The notes beneath the pieces were generated by a model that was not told the origin of the DNA, made no database searches, and saw only the letters and a program-made list of their open reading frames with translations. Positions 52,719 through 59,826 of a DNA stretch of 64,000 bases are shown in pieces. Within the stretch, counting starts at the first letter, position 1. The number at the start of each line of letters is the position of its first letter. Origin of the DNA: a virus; IMG/VR virus record IMGVR_UViG_3300034103_001442, positions 1-64,000 of that record, one strand, 5' to 3'. The position numbers were made by a program, and so were the translations under genes.

Positions 52719-52940
52719 TTACACCCAGTCCTTATGATTGTCAGACTCTTCGTTTTCGTCAAAGCCAAGGTTGTACTCATAAATTTCATCCTTGGTCATA
52801 TTTTCTTCAAGGATTTCTTCACTGTTGTACGTGTCTCCACGGAAAAAATGCGGGCGACGAGGGCGACGGTAGTAACTGTCAGCGGAACCGCGATCATACG
52901 GACCACCGTGGCGGCGATTGATTTCCAATACACGTGACAT
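52719..52940 (-). CDS. Small charged protein (73 aa)
   Basis: MSRVLEINRRHGGPYDRGSADSYYRRPRRP-type Arg/Tyr-rich N-terminus (first ~30 residues) followed by an acidic C-terminal half (EEILEENMTKDEIYEYNLGFDENEE). The basic, Tyr/Arg-rich N-terminus suggests nucleic acid or protein contact. GGAGCAAAAGTAAA precedes ATG 52940. A longer frame upstream belongs to the next gene. Function unknown. Confidence 0.65.
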   Translation of the reverse strand: MSRVLEINRRHGGPYDRGSADSYYRRPRRPHFFRGDTYNSEEILEENMTKDEIYEYNLGFDENEESDNHKDWV

Positions 52941-52941
52941 T

Positions 52942-53220
52942 TTACTTTTGCTCCGTGGTATAAACTGAAAGGATCCATTTGGCACGATTGAGCAACTGAC
53001 GAATGTCATCACGCTCCATCCAATCAATTTCACCCTGAACAGGATCAACCATGTTGCTGGCATCACTGATCAACCTGATTGCCATTGCGGTGGGGCTGGA
53101 AAACCTGAAAGACAAATTTTCAGTAACTACCTCACGCATTTGCTCAACCGTACAGCCGTAAATGGCAACTTCACGCTTTTCAGCGTCGCTCATATTCAAA
53201 TATGTGTTTTCGTTTATCAT
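52942..53220 (-). CDS. Small early protein, unknown (92 aa)
   Basis: MINENTYLNMSDAEKREVAI, YGCTVEQMREVVTENLSFRF, then SPTAMAIRLISDASNMV and RDDIRQLLNRAKWILSVYTT. Mostly helical, no known domain recognised. The ATG at 53220 is six bases after the TATACT -10 box, giving a leaderless layout. First gene of a five-gene run down to 52136. Confidence 0.68.
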   Translation of the reverse strand: MINENTYLNMSDAEKREVAIYGCTVEQMREVVTENLSFRFSSPTAMAIRLISDASNMVDPVQGEIDWMERDDIRQLLNRAKWILSVYTTEQK

Positions 53221-53226
53221 AGAACC

Positions 53227-53255
53227 AGTATACGTTCTTTCAGAAATAAAGAAAA
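53227..53255 (-). promoter_or_regulatory. Promoter of TTTCTGAAA family (53220 gene)
   Basis: -10 TATACT (53232-53227), 17-bp spacer TTATTTCTGAAAGAACG, weak -35 (TTTTCT). Start codon at the seventh base after the -10. Confidence 0.72.
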
Positions 53256-53267
53256 GTTTTTTTTAAA

Positions 53268-53456
53268 TTAAAGCGGATGACGGTCTTGGTAAGTGTCCAT
53301 CCAGTTTTTTAGATACTGTCTGGCTTCTTGCTTGTTGACCCCAAACACTTCAGAAATATACGGTGCTGCTCCAAACATGTTGATCGCACCAGACTTTTGC
53401 ATAGTGTCCAGATAAATGTTGACCTTTTTTTGCATTTCCATTCTAAACTTATCCAT
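53268..53456 (-). CDS. Small early protein, unknown (62 aa)
   Basis: MDKFRMEMQKKVNIYLDTMQ, then GAAPYISEVFGVNKQEARQY and LKNWMDTYQDRHPL; the middle resembles a helix-turn-helix (ISEVFGVNKQEARQYLKNW). ATG 53456 follows GGGGTTAATC, two bases after the stop of the 121-aa gene. Function unknown. Confidence 0.65.
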   Translation of the reverse strand: MDKFRMEMQKKVNIYLDTMQKSGAINMFGAAPYISEVFGVNKQEARQYLKNWMDTYQDRHPL

Positions 53457-53458
53457 GA

Positions 53459-53824
53459 TTAACCCCAATTTTTGCCGCTGAGATAACCATACGGAACACC
53501 GAGTTCGAACTCGAGAGACTCAACGCTACCGTAGGTGTTGTATGCATCATGCAGTTGGCGAATTACATCCTCGCGCGACTCACCAAATTGCTGCTTGAAC
53601 CGAACACGCTCTTCAAACTTGGCAATCGCCTCCTCATGATAACGTTTTTCCTCGCGGATCGAATCGCCGACAGCGTCGACAAGTTGATCCCAAAGATCCT
53701 GCTTACCGTCGTCATCGAGACAGTCCCACTCACGGTAAAAAGTCTCATTAGGACGGAAGCCATAGGCATCCTTGTGAAGGTCGGAGAGAATGTTTTCGTC
53801 AAAAGTGTATGTCGTAGTGTTCAT
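53459..53824 (-). CDS. Early protein, unknown (121 aa)
   Basis: MNTTTYTFDENILSDLHKDA, then YGFRPNETFYREWDCLDDDG, KQDLWDQLVDAVGDSIREEK and a C-terminal HDAYNTYGSVESLEFELGVPYGYLS. An acidic helical protein of a type often found in phages but without a named function. The TATACT -10 box ends eight bases before the ATG. Confidence 0.7.
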   Translation of the reverse strand: MNTTTYTFDENILSDLHKDAYGFRPNETFYREWDCLDDDGKQDLWDQLVDAVGDSIREEKRYHEEAIAKFEERVRFKQQFGESREDVIRQLHDAYNTYGSVESLEFELGVPYGYLSGKNWG

Positions 53825-53832
53825 ATAGAGCC

Positions 53833-53861
53833 AGTATAGGTTATTTCAGAAATAAAATAAA
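53833..53861 (-). promoter_or_regulatory. Promoter of TTTCTGAAA family (53824 gene)
   Basis: -10 TATACT (53838-53833), 17-bp spacer TTATTTCTGAAATAACC, weak -35 (TTTATT). ATG begins nine bases after the -10, giving at most a leader of about two bases. Confidence 0.72.
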
Positions 53862-53867
53862 GTCTTT

Positions 53868-54143
53868 TTAAGACTTTGCTCGCTTGAGAATCTCACCAAC
53901 ATGGAACACTGAGAAATAAAACGGAACCATTTTGCGAGTTTGATCCTCGTCAGCACCCTTCTTTTCAACCAAACGCATAAGACGAGCAGCAGACTTCAGA
54001 CCTTTCATCTTGGCACCAGACATGCCAGGGATCTTGATTGCTTGCTTGAAGGTAACAAACGCATCGCCCTCTTCAAACCCAAGGCTCTCAAGGATGTCAG
54101 CATTTTGACCCGTATACTCGTGACCAGAAACATAATTACGCAT
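53868..54143 (-). CDS. Early protein, unknown (91 aa)
   Basis: MRNYVSGHEYTGQNADILES, then LGFEEGDAFVTFKQAIKIPG, MSGAKMKGLKSAARLMRLVE and a C-terminal FYFSVFHVGEILKRAKS. Not recognised. Start at ATG 54143 because AAAGGAAA lies 6 nt upstream; this is the one gene of the TTTCTGAAA promoter family with a normal leader (about 29 nt). Function unknown. Confidence 0.68.
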   Translation of the reverse strand: MRNYVSGHEYTGQNADILESLGFEEGDAFVTFKQAIKIPGMSGAKMKGLKSAARLMRLVEKKGADEDQTRKMVPFYFSVFHVGEILKRAKS

Positions 54144-54178
54144 TTCAAATTTCCTTTCAATTACCAAACTATAGATCC

Positions 54179-54207
54179 AGTATAAGTTATTTCAGAAATA
54201 AAAAAAA
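54179..54207 (-). promoter_or_regulatory. Promoter of TTTCTGAAA family (54143 gene)
   Basis: -10 TATACT (54184-54179), 17-bp spacer TTATTTCTGAAATAACT. Its -35 area (54202-54207) is the T-run of the porin terminator, so terminator and promoter are fused back to back. Confidence 0.7.
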
Positions 54208-54228
54208 GGGGTGACATTATGCCACCCC
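54199..54228 (-). terminator. Terminator after the porin gene
   Basis: Minus strand GGGGTGgCATAATGtCACCCC (54228-54208, stem with one mismatch) followed by a run of T residues (54207-54199). It ends the phoH-pstS-porin transcript. Confidence 0.85.
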
Positions 54229-54252
54229 TCTTCATCTAGTTTCTTTTAGAAA

Positions 54253-55224
54253 TTAGAAAGCAAATACAAGATCGACCATGAGTCGCTTGTAATCGGCTTT
54301 GGCTGCGCCAACCTCTACATCAAAGAGACTGCCACGAACCATCCAACCATCAGCAAGCCCATAGGCTGCGCGAATGGCTGTACCGTCATGAAGTGTTGCT
54401 TCACCACCAAAGTCACTATCAGTCCAAACGGCTGAAAGTGCGTTGGCTTCCGCATCTTGCTTCAATACGCTAACTTCCCAGTCACCTGCTTTCTTTGCAT
54501 TTCCAAAGGTAACACCGTATGCTGTTGCCTTGTCTTGGGTTTTAGCCTCATCGTTGGTTAGTTGCTCAACAAAAAGTTTTACTGGAACACCAGCAACATC
54601 CTTCTTGAGTGATGCACCTAAAATAAGTTGATCATGCTTCACGAAAGCATTACCAACTTTGACCTCCTGCTTTAATGTTGTTGCATGAGCCGCAACATCA
54701 AGACCAGCAAGTTTCTTATTCAAACCAACTTGCAGACCAACAAGATCGCTGTCTTTAGCAACGCCACCTTCAGCTAATTTTAAGTTGAAAGCACTGGCTG
54801 AAAGACCGCTATCATGTTTCATTGCAACTGCCAATCCTTCTGGCTTGATATCGTTATCAAAAAATAACGCATCAGATGCCCAAGGACGATTCATTTTGCC
54901 AAGTGTTACCTTTGCAAATGGCGCAGCTGCATATTCAACATATGCCAAATCGAGTCCAACATTCTTTAATGAATTACCTTCGCCCATGTCATTCCAACCA
55001 GACTTTGTAGTACCAGTGCGAACACCAAATACAACTTTTGTCTTGTCGTTGACATCAGCAGTTGTTTTCAACTGCAAACGGAGACGATCACGATTTGAAT
55101 CGGTGAGACCAAGTTGAAGATCATCATTGCGATAACCTAAACCACCACCGAACTTTACATCAGCGGCTTGCGCTACTGAGAACATTGTGCCCAAAATAAC
55201 AAATGTTAAAATTGCTTTACGCAT
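54253..55224 (-). CDS. Outer-membrane porin-like protein (323 aa)
   Basis: Signal peptide (MRKAILTFVILGTMFSVAQA, cleavage before AD), then alternating beta-strand sequence (FGGGLGYRNDDLQLGL, RLRLQLKTTADV, VGLDLAYVEYAAAPFAKVTLG) and a terminal KRLMVDLVFAF ending in Phe, as Gram-negative outer-membrane barrels do. Size and pattern fit putative-porin families. Phage-encoded porins are rare. It follows PstS by 27 bp with AAGGAG before its ATG, and shares its transcript, so import of phosphate or phosphorylated compounds across the outer membrane is likely. Altering receptor availability is an alternative. Confidence 0.8.
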   Translation of the reverse strand: MRKAILTFVILGTMFSVAQAADVKFGGGLGYRNDDLQLGLTDSNRDRLRLQLKTTADVNDKTKVVFGVRTGTTKSGWNDMGEGNSLKNVGLDLAYVEYAAAPFAKVTLGKMNRPWASDALFFDNDIKPEGLAVAMKHDSGLSASAFNLKLAEGGVAKDSDLVGLQVGLNKKLAGLDVAAHATTLKQEVKVGNAFVKHDQLILGASLKKDVAGVPVKLFVEQLTNDEAKTQDKATAYGVTFGNAKKAGDWEVSVLKQDAEANALSAVWTDSDFGGEATLHDGTAIRAAYGLADGWMVRGSLFDVEVGAAKADYKRLMVDLVFAF

Positions 55225-55251
55225 TTTTTACTCCTTATCTACACCGCGAAA

Positions 55252-56250
55252 TTACGGCTTGAAGTTTTTCATTGACTTAACATCTGCTCTTGTTTTAGCA
55301 AGTTCAGATGGGTCAAGAGAAACTAAACCACGGTCTGAAAGATAACCTTCCTCGCCAATGGCTTTGTTACTCACATACTCTTCCATAAATTCTTTTAAGC
55401 CAGGAATGACACCAATGTGCGCTTTCTTGACATAAATGAATAATGGTCGTGCAGCCGTATATTTAGCATTTGAGATAGTTTCAAAATTTGGACTAATACC
55501 ATCAATTTTCAATGCTTTAATTTTATCTGCGTTTTCTTCTAGGAAAGAATAACCAAAAATACCGAGGGCATTTTTATTTGCTGCTAATTTTTGAACAATA
55601 AGGTTATCGTTCTCACCTGCTTCAATATATGCACCGTCTTCACGAATTAAATGACACTTCTTTTTATCATCAAATGGGCAACCTGCTTCCATAAAGAGTT
55701 CGTGAAATGAGTCACGTGTGCCAGAAGTTGGTGGTGGACCAAGCACTTCAATTTTTGTAGCAGGAAGTGAAGCATCAATTTGATTCCATGTCTTATATGG
55801 ATTTGGAATTAAATTTCCTGATGCATCTGGAACTTGCTTTGCTAATGCTTTCCAAAGTTGTTCCTTTGTGATATTGGTAAATTTACCTGCCTTTGATTCA
55901 GCAACGGTCAAACCATCGTAACCAATTTTGATTTCAACAATTTCACCAACGCCATTTTTTGTGCAAGTTTCAAACTCGCCCTTCTTCATTGCGCGTGATG
56001 CGTTTGCTACATCTGGAAACTGTGGACCAACGCCATTACAAAATAATTTAATACCGCCACCAGTACCTGTTGATTCAACCTTTGGGGTCTTAAACTTTCC
56101 AGCACGACCGAATTGCTCGGCGACGGCTGTTGTAAATGGATATACTGTTGAAGATCCTACTACAGAAATTTGGTCTCTGCCTTGCGCATTTGCAACGTGA
56201 GAAATTAGGATCAAACCGAAAACGAAAAGAACTGCGAGTTTAGACTTCAT
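55252..56250 (-). CDS. pstS: Phosphate-binding protein PstS (332 aa)
   Basis: Signal peptide (residues 1-22, ANA/QG), then VGSSTVYPF (31-39), ESTGTGGGIKLFCNGVG, DVANASRAMK and PTSGTRDSFHEL, the phosphate-contacting loops of PstS. Periplasmic binding protein of the Pst ABC transporter. PstS genes are common in marine T4-like phages from low-phosphate waters. AAGGAG precedes the ATG. It is followed by the porin gene. No convincing Pho box was seen upstream; an inverted repeat CCGTTT/AAACGG lies in the leader. Confidence 0.93.
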   Translation of the reverse strand: MKSKLAVLFVFGLILISHVANAQGRDQISVVGSSTVYPFTTAVAEQFGRAGKFKTPKVESTGTGGGIKLFCNGVGPQFPDVANASRAMKKGEFETCTKNGVGEIVEIKIGYDGLTVAESKAGKFTNITKEQLWKALAKQVPDASGNLIPNPYKTWNQIDASLPATKIEVLGPPPTSGTRDSFHELFMEAGCPFDDKKKCHLIREDGAYIEAGENDNLIVQKLAANKNALGIFGYSFLEENADKIKALKIDGISPNFETISNAKYTAARPLFIYVKKAHIGVIPGLKEFMEEYVSNKAIGEEGYLSDRGLVSLDPSELAKTRADVKSMKNFKP

Positions 56251-56279
56251 AAACTGACTCCTTGTTATTACACTATCTG

Positions 56280-56296
56280 CCGTTTATTTAAAACGG
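56280..56296. repeat. Inverted repeat in pstS leader
   Basis: CCGTTT-ATTTA-AAACGG, 6-bp arms and a 5-bp loop, 30 nt upstream of the pstS ATG. No T-run follows on the minus strand, so it is not a typical terminator; it could be an operator or mRNA hairpin. Confidence 0.4.
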
Positions 56297-56328
56297 GAAT
56301 GTCCAGATTTTGGGGGTGTAATAAAAAT

Positions 56329-57021
56329 TTAATTTTTGTGGTAGTTTTTAACCATCCCAGCAGCCTTTTCGATATACTTCACTGGCGACTCTATGAATAT
56401 TTGTGGCTTGGTTTCAGATTCAACACATATTCCAATCATAATCTTTTTGACGGGAATACCAGTCATTTCCCAAAACATGTAGGAATAAAGTGATGCTTGG
56501 AGGAAATAACTCTCAATCCACTCTTTCTTTTTTGTTTTGTCTGAAGTTTTGAAGTCGATAATAGAAATTTCATCATCATATTCGGCGATCAAGTCAACGC
56601 GACCTGCAACCTTTAATTTGTGAGACACTAGTGGTGACTCAACGCAATAAATGTTATCAACCTTATTATCAAGCACTTCCTTCATTTGATTGAATAACAT
56701 TTTAGTAGTCGGCATTTCTTCGCTGAAATTTACATCCTCATTGAGAACATATTTTTCACAGGCAAGGTGGAGTGCTTTTCCTCTTGATGCGGCACGCCTT
56801 GATATTTTATTTGCCTCAGCCTCACCTACACGCTTGCGCCATTCAAACAATGAAGTCTTGTCTGTCATAGAATCAAGCACTGTAGTTACTGATGGATAAG
56901 CATCGCCAGTTTCCATTACATAGTAGCGTTTGCCATTCTTACTGATTGTGTTTAGGTCTGGAAAATCAAGCAGTTTGTGTGTAAAGTTTTTACGCTTGAA
57001 GACCGAGTTTTTCTCTTGCAA
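56329..57021 (-). CDS. PD-(D/E)XK exonuclease, RecB/Cas4-like (230 aa)
   Basis: Motifs of PDDEXK_1-type nucleases: YPSVTTVLDSMTD, ASRGKALHLACEKYV (His/Glu), VAGRVDLIAEYDDEISIIDFKTSDK (catalytic Asp and Asp-x-Lys) and YFLQASLYSYMFWE (QxxxY). Similar exonucleases are present in marine T4-like phages. Probably acts in DNA end processing, recombination or host DNA breakdown. It overlaps the PhoH stop by 32 nt; a slightly later start (MKNxx is absent) cannot be ruled out, but conserved KNFTHKLLDFPDL near the N-terminus favours a start close to 57021. Confidence 0.82.
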   Translation of the reverse strand: MQEKNSVFKRKNFTHKLLDFPDLNTISKNGKRYYVMETGDAYPSVTTVLDSMTDKTSLFEWRKRVGEAEANKISRRAASRGKALHLACEKYVLNEDVNFSEEMPTTKMLFNQMKEVLDNKVDNIYCVESPLVSHKLKVAGRVDLIAEYDDEISIIDFKTSDKTKKKEWIESYFLQASLYSYMFWEMTGIPVKKIMIGICVESETKPQIFIESPVKYIEKAAGMVKNYHKN

Positions 57022-57745
57022 TGATGTACTCTTTTACCAATTTTGATCTGACAATATCTTTTTCTTGAAAATCAATATGCTCAAAGTCAGATAATTTGTT
57101 TATAATTTTAATGAAGTCTTGTAAGCCATTTCGTTCTTGATCACGTGTTAAATCAGACTGTCGAAAGTCCCCACAAAACATCACTCTACAGTTTTTGCCG
57201 ATGCGAGTTATAACTGAATCAAGTTCATGAAAAGTCATGTTGTTGATTTCATCTACAATCACATAGCAATCATTCAACGTTGTCCCACGAATAAACGACG
57301 TGGACATAAATTCAATTGCACCCCTTTGCTTCAAAACTTCATAAGCATCACCACGCTTGTATAGTTCTGAACAAATTGCCATGTATGGTGCTTCATACAC
57401 TTTCATTTTTTCTTTTTGATTGCCAGGTAGAAATCCCATATCGCGAGTGGGAACTACGCTTCTGACAATGTATATTTTATTTTGGACAGAGGCTCCATCC
57501 ATCAGCTGTTTTAAAGCAAGATACAGTGAGACAAAAGTCTTTCCTGTTCCTGCCATACCGTGCAACATTAAGTGTTTTTGTTGTTCAAACGCTTCAAATG
57601 TTTTTCTTTGGTTTTCGGTTATCGGCTGTATGTTTGCTAGTTTAAAGTTCGGTGAGGTAAATGTTGGTTTATTGCTTTCATCCAGTTCGCCATTTTGTTT
57701 CAGTATTCTTTTTTCTCTTTTTGTTAATCTTTTTGTAGTTGACAC
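56990..57745 (-). CDS. phoH: PhoH-like ATPase (251 aa)
   Basis: Walker A LHGMAGTGKTFVSLYLAL (residues 61-78), IVRSVVPTRDMGFLPG, SFIRGTTLNDCYVIVDEINNM (Walker B, 160-169) and a final MFCGDFRQSDL (TGDxxQ-like sensor). PhoH family proteins are NTPases/helicase-like proteins found in most marine phages; role debated (RNA handling, phosphate stress). Upstream of the nuclease and pstS, so part of the same leftward transcript. Confidence 0.92.
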   Translation of the reverse strand: MSTTKRLTKREKRILKQNGELDESNKPTFTSPNFKLANIQPITENQRKTFEAFEQQKHLMLHGMAGTGKTFVSLYLALKQLMDGASVQNKIYIVRSVVPTRDMGFLPGNQKEKMKVYEAPYMAICSELYKRGDAYEVLKQRGAIEFMSTSFIRGTTLNDCYVIVDEINNMTFHELDSVITRIGKNCRVMFCGDFRQSDLTRDQERNGLQDFIKIINKLSDFEHIDFQEKDIVRSKLVKEYIIAREKLGLQA

Positions 57746-57753
57746 TGATAATC

Positions 57754-57981
57754 CTAAAATGTGTTGATGTTGGAGCCTCTGTGCTTTGATTTAATCTTTT
57801 TCAAAACATCCCTAAAACCAGCCGCTGGTTTCGTTTTTGTACCCTTATAACTCATTGCTGGAGCAGAATCAATGATCTGCTGAATGTTTGGGTCTTTAAC
57901 TAATTCATCCCTCGCGGAGATTGAAATAGTGTCTTCCCAAACCTTTCCAGTCTTTAAATTTTTAAAGGTATACGTTGGCAT
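57754..57981 (-). CDS. Small FmdB-like protein without zinc cysteines (75 aa)
   Basis: Starts MPTYTFKNLKTGKVWEDTISISARDEL, the pattern of FmdB-type zinc ribbons (MPTYxFxCxxC), but both CxxC pairs are missing. C-terminal FRDVLKKIKSKHRGSNINTF is conserved in marine T4-like phage relatives. Function unknown. Lies 3 bp after the 61-aa gene and just before phoH. Confidence 0.7.
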   Translation of the reverse strand: MPTYTFKNLKTGKVWEDTISISARDELVKDPNIQQIIDSAPAMSYKGTKTKPAAGFRDVLKKIKSKHRGSNINTF

Positions 57982-57984
57982 GTT

Positions 57985-58170
57985 TTATTTATAATGATCA
58001 TCGTAAAAATCGTCATAATCATCATCAAGACGTTGAAGCAAGTCAATGTCATTAGTCCTCAAAGCATTACGCAATTTCTTTTCCTTACGCTTTTGCTTCC
58101 TGTCTTCATATGATTCATAACCACGTTCTTCGTCCTCATAAGACTCAAAACGTTTATCTCTTTTACTCAT
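57985..58170 (-). CDS. Small highly charged protein (61 aa)
   Basis: MSKRDKRFESYEDEERGYES, then KQKRKEKKLRNALRTNDIDL and an acidic tail DDDYDDFYDDHYK. Basic middle, acidic C-terminus. Overlaps the end of the DUF6433 gene by 8 nt. Similar short proteins are conserved at this place in marine T4-like phages. Function unknown. Confidence 0.68.
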   Translation of the reverse strand: MSKRDKRFESYEDEERGYESYEDRKQKRKEKKLRNALRTNDIDLLQRLDDDYDDFYDDHYK

Positions 58171-58585
58171 CTTCGATTAACCTCGGGAATGCTAGATTTA
58201 CTACTTTTTTGGTGATGCCCTTTGGGAGTTTTTTATCCTTCGCGGCAATGATGAGTTCTGCATCTTTTGGATTCAGCGACTCAAGCATATTAATGAAGAG
58301 CATTTCGCGTCTGAACTTCGTCAAACCGTCATTGCCCCCCTCTACAAACAAATAAAGACGTCTTGCTTCTGAATAAAGCATACCCTCAATATCAAGAGCC
58401 TCACAAGGCTTGTAAGGAGGTGCACCCTCAGGCAATGCCCACTTGATCGTTGAATCGAGGGCGAACTTTAAAACAGTTTGAAGCGCAGTGCTATCATGTT
58501 GTTGTAAATAGGCAGCACGCTCTTCAATCTTTTTCAAATTGGCTGCGTTTTCGATAATAGTCGATATTGGTAATTTTCTTGCCAT
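58163..58585 (-). CDS. DUF6433 conserved phage protein (140 aa)
   Basis: Contains QQHDSTALQTVLKFALDSTIKW, LPEGAPPYKPC, MLYSEARRLYLFVEGG and FINMLESLNPKDAELIIAAKDKKLP, the signature of the DUF6433 family of T4-like phages; function unknown. ATG 58585 (MARKLPIS) follows the RNase H stop by one base; an ATG four codons earlier (58597) is also possible and would overlap RNase H. Confidence 0.82.
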   Translation of the reverse strand: MARKLPISTIIENAANLKKIEERAAYLQQHDSTALQTVLKFALDSTIKWALPEGAPPYKPCEALDIEGMLYSEARRLYLFVEGGNDGLTKFRREMLFINMLESLNPKDAELIIAAKDKKLPKGITKKVVNLAFPRLIEDE

Positions 58586-58586
58586 G

Positions 58587-59438
58587 TTAAAACTCATTAA
58601 TGTTTTCCAATAGATGTTTCAGTTTTTTCTCAACAAAATAGTTGAACAAATGTTGACGGTTCTTATTTGACTGACTATCATATTGTTCAATCACCCTGCT
58701 CTTAACTTCAGGGGGAGTAAAATTCAAGTCAATCAATTGTTGATTACGGTTGTAGTTGCGGAGCATACCTTCATCACAAAACTCTTCTGGCTTTTGGTTA
58801 ACCCAAAGGTCTAGTTTCTTTTGGCTCAGTGGCTTTTGACGACCGCCAACTACAAAGCAGTTGTCAGCACTGAGGAAGTTTGGGACACCGTCACCTGCAT
58901 CGCCTCGCATAATTTGTTCCTTCACAAAACGTGATGGGTCATTATGCTCAACAAACTTTTTACGAACTGGGTCATATTGCTTGACGTTCATGTAAGTCTG
59001 TAGTTGAACGAAATCTTTGTCGCCAGATAGGATCAAGATTTTTTCGTGAGTGTTACCAAACTTTTCTACAAGTGTGCCGATTACATCATCTGCTTCCGCG
59101 CCATCGGCTTGAATAACACGATACGGGAAGTAGAGTTTCAACTCTTCACGTATCTTATTTAGACTTTCAAAAACCACATTCCAATCAATTTCAGAAGCCT
59201 CTCGGGACTTTCTGCGATTCGCCTTGTAGTAAGGGTAGACCTCACGACGCCAGTAGTGGCGATCATCACAGGCAATGACAACCTCACCATATTCATTTTT
59301 GAACTTCTTAATGTATGAACGGATACAGTTGAGAATCATATGCCGTAGCAAATCCTCTTCAACCTTTACGTTGGTGTGATTACCAATTTGCGACATAAAA
59401 GTCGAAATCATAACCTGATTCAAGTCAATGATCATCAT
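58587..59438 (-). CDS. rnh: RNase H / 5' exonuclease (283 aa)
   Basis: FEN-family nuclease like T4 RNase H: MIIDLNQVMISTF, VIACDDRHYWRREVYPYYKANR, IQADGAEADDVIGTLVEKFG, ILSGDKDFVQLQ and RGDAGDGVPNFLSADN (acidic metal-binding residues). Removes RNA primers and 5' flaps on the lagging strand, with gp32. T4 enzyme is 305 aa. Followed by DUF6433, a common pairing in marine T4-like phages. Confidence 0.92.
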   Translation of the reverse strand: MMIIDLNQVMISTFMSQIGNHTNVKVEEDLLRHMILNCIRSYIKKFKNEYGEVVIACDDRHYWRREVYPYYKANRRKSREASEIDWNVVFESLNKIREELKLYFPYRVIQADGAEADDVIGTLVEKFGNTHEKILILSGDKDFVQLQTYMNVKQYDPVRKKFVEHNDPSRFVKEQIMRGDAGDGVPNFLSADNCFVVGGRQKPLSQKKLDLWVNQKPEEFCDEGMLRNYNRNQQLIDLNFTPPEVKSRVIEQYDSQSNKNRQHLFNYFVEKKLKHLLENINEF

Positions 59439-59448
59439 AAAATTAAAA

Positions 59449-59826
59449 TCACTCCTGCTCTTCGTTCTCTTCCAACTCAGTAAACATTTCTGGAGAGAAA
59501 CTATAGGTCACACCAGTATCATCTTCATTATATATGAAAAACTGTTCAGCAATATCATGAAATGGATGATGTATTTTCATCATTTTGTGCATATGAGCGC
59601 GTATACATTCAATGAACATTGCATTTAACGTTTGTTGATCTGGGTGTGTTATATCAACGCCAACAGTGGACAAAATGTTAAGCATTTGAGGGGCAATTTC
59701 TTGAATTGTATTTTCAGCATGCTCAAGTCTAATCTTTTCAATTTTGTCTACAATTTCGTCTAACGTTTGTGGTGGGGCGTCTTCTTTCTTGCCCTTTGGA
59801 AACATTATGACATTATTTTTATTCAT
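59449..59826 (-). CDS. Conserved phage protein, unknown (125 aa)
   Basis: MNKNNVIMFPKGKKEDAPPQ, then LDEIVDKIEKIRLEHAENTI, MLNILSTVGVDITHPDQQTL and an acidic C-terminus FTELEENEEQE. Mostly helical; proteins of this type precede RNase H in related phages. Its start overlaps the stop of the 355-aa gene by 4 nt. Function unknown. Confidence 0.7.
   Translation of the reverse strand: MNKNNVIMFPKGKKEDAPPQTLDEIVDKIEKIRLEHAENTIQEIAPQMLNILSTVGVDITHPDQQTLNAMFIECIRAHMHKMMKIHHPFHDIAEQFFIYNEDDTGVTYSFSPEMFTELEENEEQE

Noticed and set aside
56251-56328. Pho box upstream of pstS
   Set aside because: No pair of CTGTCAT-like heptamers was found; only an inverted repeat CCGTTT/AAACGG is present.
57986-57993. 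TATAAATA before the 75-aa gene as a late promoter
   Set aside because: It ends only 4 nt from the ATG at 57981 and overlaps the previous stop codon; it may be chance in AT-rich sequence, although a leaderless late transcript cannot be fully excluded.
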